This document shows, piece after piece, positions 1 through 5,971 of a stretch of 12,509 bases of DNA. The notes beneath the pieces were generated by a model that was not told where the DNA came from, did not search any database, and worked only from the letters and a program-made list of their open reading frames with translations. Each line of letters opens with the position of its first letter. Within the stretch, counting starts at the first letter, position 1. The translations under genes were made by a program, and so were the position numbers. Location: contig JBLHKS010000205.1 of the NCBI GenBank assembly GCA_047620505.1, positions 1 to 12,509 on the forward strand, in the 5' to 3' direction. Origin of the DNA: JBLHKS01 sp047620505. Lineage in GTDB: Bacteria; Verrucomicrobiota; Verrucomicrobiia; Verrucomicrobiales; DEV007.

Positions 1-82
1 CAGGTACGCCACGGCCGGATCTGGCCAGCTCGACTGCCTGCGCTTTGAACTCTTCGGTAAATCGTTTTCGCGTCTTCTTCAT
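1..82 (-). CDS. IS transposase OrfA, N-terminal fragment (cut by window edge)
   Basis: From the ATG at 82-80 the minus strand reads MKKTRKRFTEEFKAQAVELA and then RSGRGVP before the window ends, so only about 27 residues are visible. The basic start followed by [RK]-x-[FY]-[ST]-x-E-F-K-x-x-A-V-x-L is the signature of the helix-turn-helix OrfA (HTH_Tnp_1 type) of IS3-like and related elements. This protein binds the IS ends, and with OrfB it forms the transposase through programmed frameshifting. The reading frame is open to the edge. Whether the full element is intact cannot be seen. Confidence 0.75.
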   Translation of the reverse strand, partial: MKKTRKRFTEEFKAQAVELARSGRGVP

Positions 83-109
83 TTAGTTAGTGGGTTATCC
101 ACTGGTCCA
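1..109 (-). mobile_element. End of an insertion sequence (IS3-like), running out of the left edge
   Basis: Read on the minus strand, the element would begin with TGGACCAGTGGATAACCC at 109 going down, followed by an OrfA-type transposase start at 82. A TG...CA terminus about 27 bp before an OrfA start is the arrangement of IS3-family ends. The tip contains a perfect 5-bp inverted repeat (AGTGG at 89-93, CCACT at 99-103, 5-nt loop). The boundary at 109/110 is inferred from the TG rule and from where DUF3616-like coding sequence takes over. The other end and any target-site duplication lie outside the window. The family assignment is tentative; another family using a similar OrfA is possible. 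Confidence 0.6.
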
Positions 110-896
110 GGAATCTACCGCACCTCACATCTACCATTTTTCCGTCGACCACGTAGCCCGCGAAATTAAGGTTGGCGACGGAATTAAGCTAACCGAATCA
201 AAAGGGGAGATCGACATCGAAGGCGTCGCCGCTGGCGGCGAGAATCTCTGCTATATCGTTGGGTCGCATGGAATTTCCCGCAAGAAGAGGGAATTTAGCC
301 CAAATGCGTTCTCAATCTGGAAGCTGAAATTTGATGACGACGAATGGGAATTCCGCCGCGGTTCGTTATCCGTTTTAATCGCGACAAACGAAAAACTGGG
401 CCCGTTTTATCGCAAGACTCTTCAAGAAAATGGCGTCAACATCGAGGGCTTGGCCTGCGATCCCGAAACCGATACGCTCTACGCTGGCTTCCGAGCGCCG
501 AACATCGAGGGTAAAGGCTTCGTGCTCGAGTTCGACTCTGAAGTCGTTTTTGGAAAAACGGCGGAGATCGTTAAACCGACGCTTCACGAAATTGATCTCG
601 GTGTGGGCTACGGCATTCGCGATATTATCAAAATCGAGCATGGATTTCTGATCCTTGCCGGCAATTCGGCCCCGGATGACGGCGTCGGCTTCGATCCAGA
701 TCGCGAGTATCTGCTGTTTCATTGGACTGGTCCTGAGGGTGAATTGAAGAAGCTTACGACGGTGCCGAAACCAAATTCGAAAGCTAAGCCAGAGGCGCTG
801 CTTCTTTTGAAAGAGGACGAGGCGGGATTTGAAGTGCTCGTCATCAGCGACGGTATAAAAAACGGCGCGCCGACGGTTCTGAGCGCCAAATTCTGA
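90..896 (+). CDS. DUF3616 domain protein, 5' end replaced by IS sequence (probable gene remnant)
   Basis: The frame is open from a GTG at 90 to TGA at 894-896 (268 codons). The first six to seven codons lie in the insertion-sequence end, and a TAG sits in frame at 84-86, so the native start is lost. The rest matches DUF3616, a family of unknown function with a beta-propeller-like pattern. Visible family blocks are DIEGVA (residues 42-47), VGSHG (57-61), NIEGLA (117-122), GIRDI (175-179), ILAG (188-191), PEALLLL (234-240) and VISDG (251-255). Family members usually have further N-terminal strands before the first DIEG block, so roughly a quarter of the protein is probably missing (inference). 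No signal peptide remains and no convincing ribosome site precedes the GTG. It may be silent, or expressed from the IS end as a shortened protein. Confidence 0.75.
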   Translation: MGYPLVQESTAPHIYHFSVDHVAREIKVGDGIKLTESKGEIDIEGVAAGGENLCYIVGSHGISRKKREFSPNAFSIWKLKFDDDEWEFRRGSLSVLIATNEKLGPFYRKTLQENGVNIEGLACDPETDTLYAGFRAPNIEGKGFVLEFDSEVVFGKTAEIVKPTLHEIDLGVGYGIRDIIKIEHGFLILAGNSAPDDGVGFDPDREYLLFHWTGPEGELKKLTTVPKPNSKAKPEALLLLKEDEAGFEVLVISDGIKNGAPTVLSAKF

Positions 897-961
897 GTCG
901 CCAGGCTCCGTTGTTTTGAGCCGATCGGAAAGCCACAGTTGATCCGCAGCGTGAAGAGATC

Positions 962-1795
962 ATGAAAACAAGAGCCTTCCTTTGCGCGCTGTTTCTTTCG
1001 TTCGTGGGCCAGCAGCTGCTGGCCGAGGACCTGAACCTCCAAACGCGTAGCCGAGTCAAAACCGATGACTCAGACGAGTTCAAAATCGTCGAAAAAAGCG
1101 AGACTTGGGATCCGGCGAAGACCGCAATCGTCGTCGTCGACATGTGGGATGATCACCATTGCGTTAGCGCGGCCAGGCGCGTTGTCGAGATGGCTCCCCA
1201 CATGAACGCCGCGCTGAAGACGGCTCGGGAGCGCGGAGTTTTGATCGTCCACGCACCGAGCGATTGTGCCGAGTTTTACGCGACGGCGCCTCAGCGGAAG
1301 GCGATCGACGCAGCACCTGAGTCGAAACCCGGAATCAAATTTCAATGGAATCACTTCAATCCAGATCACGAAGGACCGCTGGCTGATCATCTGGAGAAGG
1401 GCGGATGTTCCTGCGATTTGCCGGAGCCGTGCAGCCCGTCCGCGATCGTCTGGACTCGCCAGATTGCAGCGCTGGAAATGGCCGAGAAGGACGCCGTCAG
1501 CAGCAACGGCCAGGAGATTCACAACCTCTTTGAAGAGCGCGGAATCGAGAACGTGATCATCATGGGTGTCCACACGAATCGATGCGTGTTAGGCAGGCCG
1601 TTTGGGATTCGGCAAATGGTCTACGTTGGCCGAAATGTTGTGCTCTGCCGCGACCTGACCGATTCTTATCATCGTGATCCGGGCAAGCATTTCGAAGGGC
1701 TCGACCTGATCGTTGCTCACGTTGAAAAATTCTGGTGTCCGACGATCACGAGCGAAAGCCTCGGCGCATCGGCGGCATTCGAATTCAAAAAGTAG
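962..1795 (+). CDS. Secreted isochorismatase-like cysteine hydrolase
   Basis: The 277-aa protein begins with a clear signal peptide (MKTRAFLCALFLSFVGQQLLA, cleavage near A21), so it should act outside the cytoplasm. The body is an isochorismatase-fold hydrolase. The AIVVVDMW block supplies the catalytic Asp (D60), and GVHTNRCVLGRPFGIRQM supplies the nucleophilic Cys (C208). In the middle, VWTRQIAALEMAEKD (about 163-177) resembles the WTRQ block of the planctomycete/verrucomicrobial branch; which basic residue plays the usual catalytic Lys role cannot be settled by eye. A cysteine-rich insert (C149, C151, C157) precedes it. The family cleaves amide or ester bonds in small molecules such as nicotinamide or N-carbamoyl compounds; the substrate here is unknown. 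The ATG at 962 is chosen for the signal peptide. The last 11 bp overlap the convergent minus-strand gene. Confidence 0.85.
   Translation: MKTRAFLCALFLSFVGQQLLAEDLNLQTRSRVKTDDSDEFKIVEKSETWDPAKTAIVVVDMWDDHHCVSAARRVVEMAPHMNAALKTARERGVLIVHAPSDCAEFYATAPQRKAIDAAPESKPGIKFQWNHFNPDHEGPLADHLEKGGCSCDLPEPCSPSAIVWTRQIAALEMAEKDAVSSNGQEIHNLFEERGIENVIIMGVHTNRCVLGRPFGIRQMVYVGRNVVLCRDLTDSYHRDPGKHFEGLDLIVAHVEKFWCPTITSESLGASAAFEFKK
1010..1021. repeat. Iterated palindrome CAGCAGCTGCTG, copy 1
   Basis: Perfect 12-bp palindrome lying in the signal-peptide region of the cysteine hydrolase gene, where it encodes most of Gln-Gln-Leu-Leu. Its position just before the predicted cleavage site, in a region with loose sequence constraint, suggests the DNA word rather than the protein is being kept. 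Confidence 0.75.
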
Positions 1796-3140
1796 CCCAT
1801 TCCGGCACCCGCGCGTTCCACCAATCGCGTGCCTTGTCGCTCCAGCTTCGATTATCGGTTTCCACGCCGAGTGTTTTGCTTTCGTGATCGATGACGATTT
1901 TCAAACCGACACCCTCACTTTTCGCCCAGGCTTGAAGCAGTTCGTAGACCGTCAGGTTTTCGTAAGTTCTTTCGAGGCCTTGCTTCGGCTGATCCAAGTC
2001 CCCGGCAAAATCCAACCGCTTTGGGTCTTCGGAAAACTCCACTGCTCGGCGGACCGTCTCCAGCGGATTGGCTGTCGTGACTTTTGGGATTGTTAGGTCA
2101 AATAGATTGGTCACCTCGCGCCCGTTTGGCATATCGGGCAGGCCAGAGATCTCGAACGCAAACAGCTTCAATTCGGAAAGTCGCAGGTACTCCACGCTAA
2201 CCAGCTTGAACTCCGGACCAATATCGGACACCCGGTAAAAATCGAAGCCTTCCGGCAAGTAACCATGCCTTCCCCTCGGATTCGATAAATTCTCCCTGGC
2301 TGGCTGCGTGGCTCCCGGTTCGTCTGTCCAGAAACAAACCGAGTCTCCAGCTTCACCATGAAACAGGATTCCTGGTTGCTGTTGGATTGTTTGCTCAACG
2401 AGCATTCCCAGAGAAATGAGCCCAGTGTCGTCTTCTGTCTTTTGCTTAGGAATGTCGCGAGTCGAAACCACTGCTATGAACTCGTCGCTCTGGAATTTCC
2501 ACTCGCCGGTAAGATCGTCGATTGTGAACGCCTGACGCTTCGGATCACCCGCGAGAAACGACAGCCAGACCCTGATCGGCGTGTCATGCCAGATGCCGAT
2601 TGGAACCGAAACCCGCGTCCATCGATTCACATTTCCCTCGGTATCAATTCGGAAGCTGTGGAAGTCGACGACAGCCTCAGTCCTTGCATCGTCGACGGCG
2701 ATGTAGTCGAAATGAACGACTGGAAGATCGCCTTCAGCTCGAAGTAGGAACGTCAACACAGGAGATTCGTCAGTCCGTTCGGCTCGAAGCAGTCGTTCCG
2801 CAGCTCCGCGTTCCAGCAGCTGCTGGCTGGCGATTGGTTTGAGCGAAACTGGATCGCGCCAGGGATTCTCCGGATTTCCAGGAACGGTCAGGGTGAACGC
2901 TTCGATCACCGCTGCGGAGTTTTCGCCAAGCTCAATCCGTGGCGAATCGGAAACGGGAAAATCCGACGCAGAGATCAGCTTATTTCCTTCGACAAGCATC
3001 AAACGGGATTCACGCCGGCCTTCCGGAGAGCTGTGAAACGGCGTCACCCGACTCATGAGCCAGCCCGCGACGACTGCGAGGCCCAGAATCAGGATTCCGA
3101 TTCCGGCTGTGACTCGCCGAACTCTGGGCCGCGATTTCAT
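1785..3140 (-). CDS. Unrecognised membrane-anchored protein (451 aa)
   Basis: I do not recognise a family. The start is placed at the ATG of 3140-3138: an AGGAAAG ribosome site lies nine bases upstream, whereas the longer frame would begin with TTG at 3149 immediately against that site. The protein opens with basic residues (MKSRPRVRR), then one hydrophobic segment (about residues 12-30, IGILILGLAVVAGW), indicating a membrane anchor or uncleaved signal with the bulk outside. The middle is strand-rich and acidic. The C-terminal part (about 355-430) contains YENLTVYELLQAWAKSEGVG followed by a VVIDxES-like strand. This vaguely resembles the short periplasmic STN/secretin N-terminal fold; that likeness is only a hint. 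It ends in a Trp-rich tail (WSDKARDWW). It is divergent from the ceramidase gene, with 81 bp between starts, and convergent with the cysteine hydrolase. Confidence 0.8.
   Translation of the reverse strand: MKSRPRVRRVTAGIGILILGLAVVAGWLMSRVTPFHSSPEGRRESRLMLVEGNKLISASDFPVSDSPRIELGENSAAVIEAFTLTVPGNPENPWRDPVSLKPIASQQLLERGAAERLLRAERTDESPVLTFLLRAEGDLPVVHFDYIAVDDARTEAVVDFHSFRIDTEGNVNRWTRVSVPIGIWHDTPIRVWLSFLAGDPKRQAFTIDDLTGEWKFQSDEFIAVVSTRDIPKQKTEDDTGLISLGMLVEQTIQQQPGILFHGEAGDSVCFWTDEPGATQPARENLSNPRGRHGYLPEGFDFYRVSDIGPEFKLVSVEYLRLSELKLFAFEISGLPDMPNGREVTNLFDLTIPKVTTANPLETVRRAVEFSEDPKRLDFAGDLDQPKQGLERTYENLTVYELLQAWAKSEGVGLKIVIDHESKTLGVETDNRSWSDKARDWWNARVPEWATF
2814..2825. repeat. Iterated palindrome CAGCAGCTGCTG, copy 2
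   Basis: Perfect 12-bp palindrome inside the minus-strand 451-aa protein gene. It is read there as Gln-Gln-Leu-Leu (IASQQLLERG), so the same word is used from the opposite strand as in copy 1. Confidence 0.75.
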
Positions 3141-3149
3141 AGGAACCAA

Positions 3150-3156
3150 CTTTCCT
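3150..3156 (-). promoter_or_regulatory. Ribosome binding site for the 451-aa membrane-anchored protein
   Basis: The minus strand reads AGGAAAG here, nine bases before the ATG at 3140-3138. It decides the start: it is well placed for that ATG but has zero spacing to the alternative TTG at 3149. Most other genes in the window lack such a clear site. Confidence 0.6.
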
Positions 3157-3221
3157 GATTTCAGGCCAAACTCAAGGCGGCTCGGCGTTGCATCGTTGGT
3201 TCTGTGGTTGAAGATTTCCGC

Positions 3222-4667
3222 ATGAATTCTCTACTTCGATTTTTGACGATTGCGATTTCGTGCTTGGCAGCTGCTGGCGCGTTCGCTCAGGAAAATACCG
3301 GCCTCCGCGCTGGCACTGCGGCCGTCGACATCTCGCCGACGGTCTTCCCGATGCAGCTGAGATCGGGTGCCTCAAAATACGTTCACGATCCGCTTCACGT
3401 TCGCGCCGTCGCGTTCGAAAACGGCGATGGCCGAGTGGTGATCGCGCTGATGGACGCGATCGGCGTTGGGCGCGAGATGACCGATGAATGCAAGGCGATC
3501 GTCGCGGAGAAAACCGGCTGGAGCGTGACCGAGATGCTCGTCTCCGGAACGCACACGCACACCGCGCCGAAGGGCGGCGACACTTCGCCGGGGCGGATCG
3601 CCTACGAACAGCGGCGACGCGATGGGCTCGTCGAAGCGCTGACGAAAGCGATCGAATCGCTGGAGCCGGCGAAAGTCGGTTTCTCGTCGGACGAGGAGCC
3701 GAGCGAAGTCTACAATCGGCGTTGGTTTCTGAAACCAGGGACGATGGAGAAGAATCCGCTTGGCGAACTGGACCAGGTCCGGACGAACGCGCCGCGCCAG
3801 AATTTGCTCAAGCCAGCTGGCCCGATCGATCCGGAAGTTTGCGTTGTCGACGTTCGGACGCGACGCGGACGCGCGTTAGGGCTGATCGCGAACTACTCTC
3901 TGCACTACGTCGGCGGCGTTCCGAAAGTGGTCGAAGAAAATGGGAAGGTGATCGGGATGGCTTCGGCTGATTATTATGGGGAGTTTGCGAAGGTCATGCC
4001 CTACCGGATTGGCGGCTCGAATCCTCCGGAAAATTTCGTCGCGATGATGACGAACGGGACGAGCGGCGACATCAACAATATCGATTTTCACAGCACGCGA
4101 GCGCCGCGCGCGCCGTTCGAGCAGATCCGCGTCGTCGCCAACAAAACTGCGGACGCGGCCTGGCGCGCGGTGAAAAAAATTGAGGCCTACGACGAAAATC
4201 CGACCGTCGCGATTTTGCAGCGCGAGGTCGAACTCGAGTATCGCGAGCCGACTGAGGCTGAGGTCGAAAAGGCAATGGAGCTTCTCAAGCTGACTTCGAA
4301 AGAGCGGGAAGCGATCAACGGCCGAACGACTTCGGTCGCGACCAACACGGTGAAATTCGCAAGCGACGAGCAACCGCGAACCGAAAGCGTGATCATCCAA
4401 GCCATCCGCATCGGCGATCAGGCGATCGTCTCGATGCCGTTCGAAGTTCTCGTCGAAATCGGTCTCGACATCAAAGCGGAGAGTCCGTTTCCTCACACGT
4501 TCACCATCGAACTCGCCAACGGCGGCTACGGCTACCTGCCTCCTCCGAATCAGCACGAACTCGGCGGCTACGAAACTTGGCTCGGCACCTCGCGCTTCAA
4601 GCCGAAGTCGTCCGAAATCCTGACTCAGCAGCTGCTGGAGATGTTGGCCGAGTTGAAAGCGCTTTGA
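3222..4667 (+). CDS. Secreted neutral/alkaline ceramidase N-terminal domain protein
   Basis: From the ATG at 3222 the protein is 481 aa with a signal peptide (MNSLLRFLTIAISCLAAAGAFA, cleavage near residue 22). That argues for this start over the GTG at 3204. The mature part begins with RAGTAAVDISPT, the usual opening of the neutral/alkaline non-lysosomal ceramidase domain. SGTHTHTAPKGG (108-119, H111 and H113) is the zinc-binding motif, NYSLHYVGG gives another probable ligand (H228), and MTNGTSGDINN (277-287) is the conserved strand-loop. True ceramidases are around 650-750 aa with an extra C-terminal immunoglobulin-like domain. This one is much shorter, like many planctomycete and verrucomicrobial paralogues whose substrates are unknown. 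A metal-dependent amidase acting outside the cytoplasm is likely, but ceramide as substrate is not established. The next gene starts 30 bp downstream on the same strand. Confidence 0.87.
   Translation: MNSLLRFLTIAISCLAAAGAFAQENTGLRAGTAAVDISPTVFPMQLRSGASKYVHDPLHVRAVAFENGDGRVVIALMDAIGVGREMTDECKAIVAEKTGWSVTEMLVSGTHTHTAPKGGDTSPGRIAYEQRRRDGLVEALTKAIESLEPAKVGFSSDEEPSEVYNRRWFLKPGTMEKNPLGELDQVRTNAPRQNLLKPAGPIDPEVCVVDVRTRRGRALGLIANYSLHYVGGVPKVVEENGKVIGMASADYYGEFAKVMPYRIGGSNPPENFVAMMTNGTSGDINNIDFHSTRAPRAPFEQIRVVANKTADAAWRAVKKIEAYDENPTVAILQREVELEYREPTEAEVEKAMELLKLTSKEREAINGRTTSVATNTVKFASDEQPRTESVIIQAIRIGDQAIVSMPFEVLVEIGLDIKAESPFPHTFTIELANGGYGYLPPPNQHELGGYETWLGTSRFKPKSSEILTQQLLEMLAELKAL
3267..3276. repeat. 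Degenerate copy of the iterated palindrome (GCAGCTGCTG)
   Basis: Matches 10 of the 12 bases of the palindrome, with the two outer left bases changed. It lies in the signal peptide of the ceramidase-domain protein and is read as part of Leu-Ala-Ala-Ala-Gly. It could be an eroded copy or chance. Confidence 0.35.
4626..4637. repeat. Iterated palindrome CAGCAGCTGCTG, copy 3
   Basis: Perfect 12-bp palindrome near the 3' end of the ceramidase-domain gene, read as Gln-Gln-Leu-Leu in the C-terminal helix. Confidence 0.75.
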
Positions 4668-4697
4668 ACCTGGGGGACGGACGAGTAAACAATTCTG

Positions 4698-5936
4698 ATG
4701 TCGGCTGACTACGACCTTGTCGTCGCTGGAGGCGGGGCGGCCGGCTTTTTCGGGGCGATCACCTGCGCGGAATTTTGCCCGGATGCGCGAGTCGTGATCC
4801 TCGAAAAATCGCCAAACGTCCTCAGCAAAGTCAAGATTTCCGGCGGCGGTCGCTGCAACGTGACCCATGCCTGTTTCGATCCGCGAGAGCTGGTCGAATT
4901 CTACCCTCGAGGCTCGCGCCAGCTGATCGGTCCGCTGAATCGATGGGCACCGGGCGACACGATGGACTGGTTCGAGGAGCGCGGAGTTCCGCTGAAAATC
5001 GAGGCGGACAACCGCGTTTTTCCGAAGTCGGACAGCTCGCAAAGCATCATCGATTGCCTGAATCGAGCGGCGAAGCAAACAGGCGTCGAAATTCGAACCG
5101 GCACCGCGGTCGAGCGAGTCTCGACAGATTCCGAAGGCGAATTTGAGATCGCGATTCGCGGTGGCGAGACGCTGCGAGCGCGCCGTTTTCTGCTTACGAC
5201 CGGCGGCACGCGAAGCAGGATCGGAGAGGAGATCGCAGCTGGTTTTGGTCATCGAGTCGAGCCTGCCGCGCCCTCGCTTTTTACCTTTAAGATAAGCGAT
5301 CCACGCCTGACCGATCTTCCGGGGCTGTCGGTCGGCAACGCGGCTGTTCGCGTCGAGGGACACGATTTGTCGGCGACCGGGCCGGTTCTCATCACTCATT
5401 GGGGGCTTAGCGGGCCGGGAATTCTTCGCGTTTCGGCTTGGGGCGCGCGCGAACTCCAAAAGACAGACTACCGATTCGAGATCGTCGTCAATTGGACTGA
5501 CGGCTTGAGCGAAGCCGAGCTGCTTTCGAATTTCGCGCGGCTCCGCAACGATTCGCCGCGCCGAGCGATCGTCAACGACCCTCAATTCGGAATTCCTTCG
5601 CGACTCTGGAAGCGACTGGTCGAGTCAGCAGCTGCTGGCGGTGATTTGCGCTGGCCCCACCTGCCTCGCGACCTCAGCCGGAGCCTGGCCAGCCAACTCG
5701 GTGCCTGCCGATTCCGCGTCGATGGAAAAAGCATGAACAAGGACGAGTTCGTGAACTGCGGCGGAGTCTGCCTCGACGAAGTGAACTTCAAAACGATGGA
5801 AAGTCGGCTCGCCGGCGGGCTCCACTTCGCTGGCGAGGTGCTCGACATCGACGGAATCACGGGCGGCTTCAATTTTCAGTCCGCATGGACGACGGGTCGA
5901 ATCGCAGGCGAGGCAGCCGCCGCGGCGTTGGCCTGA
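4698..5936 (+). CDS. BaiN/YhiN-family NAD(P)/FAD-dependent oxidoreductase (HI0933-like)
   Basis: The 412-aa protein starts with MSADYDLVVAGGGAAGFFGA, a Rossmann dinucleotide-binding motif (GGGAAG, residues 11-16). It then has ISGGGRCNVTHA (47-58), the hallmark of the HI0933-like flavoprotein family. The C-terminal FAD-contact block GEVLDIDGITGGFNFQSAW (379-397) is intact, and the length is normal for the family. No signal peptide, so it is cytoplasmic. Members are flavoproteins of mostly unknown role; BaiN in clostridia has been linked to bile-acid dehydroxylation, but that function should not be carried over to this organism. It lies 30 bp after the ceramidase-domain gene and 35 bp before the DUF1501 gene, so co-transcription of the three is likely. 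Start ATG at 4698; no strong ribosome site precedes it. Confidence 0.9.
   Translation: MSADYDLVVAGGGAAGFFGAITCAEFCPDARVVILEKSPNVLSKVKISGGGRCNVTHACFDPRELVEFYPRGSRQLIGPLNRWAPGDTMDWFEERGVPLKIEADNRVFPKSDSSQSIIDCLNRAAKQTGVEIRTGTAVERVSTDSEGEFEIAIRGGETLRARRFLLTTGGTRSRIGEEIAAGFGHRVEPAAPSLFTFKISDPRLTDLPGLSVGNAAVRVEGHDLSATGPVLITHWGLSGPGILRVSAWGARELQKTDYRFEIVVNWTDGLSEAELLSNFARLRNDSPRRAIVNDPQFGIPSRLWKRLVESAAAGGDLRWPHLPRDLSRSLASQLGACRFRVDGKSMNKDEFVNCGGVCLDEVNFKTMESRLAGGLHFAGEVLDIDGITGGFNFQSAWTTGRIAGEAAAAALA
5626..5637. repeat. Iterated palindrome CAGCAGCTGCTG, copy 4
   Basis: Perfect 12-bp palindrome in the flavoprotein gene. It is read in a different frame from the other coding copies (Ser-Ala-Ala-Ala-Gly), which shows that the recurrence is not a repeated peptide. 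Confidence 0.75.
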
Positions 5937-5971
5937 AACACTCCCTGCGTTGCAACCGTGTTTTGTCAGTC

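Noticed and set aside
3141..3149. TTG start at 3149 for the 451-aa protein
   Set aside because: The only good ribosome site (3150-3156) would touch this codon with no spacer; the ATG at 3140 is correctly spaced.
3157..3221. Divergent promoter between the 451-aa protein and the ceramidase-domain gene
   Set aside because: A promoter must exist nearby, but the best candidate (TTGCAT at 3188 with AAGATT 17 bp later) has a poor -10 and lies too close to the start to call.
3876..5585. A 569-codon open frame on the minus strand, opposite the ceramidase-domain and flavoprotein genes
   Set aside because: It spans two well-supported plus-strand genes. Its translation is Arg/Asp-rich low-quality sequence with no family motif, typical of the antisense of GC-rich codons.
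5885..5971. Longer 5' end for the DUF1501 protein
   Set aside because: It would add 29 Arg-rich residues, overlap the flavoprotein gene by 52 bp and bury the twin-arginine leader that begins naturally at 5972.
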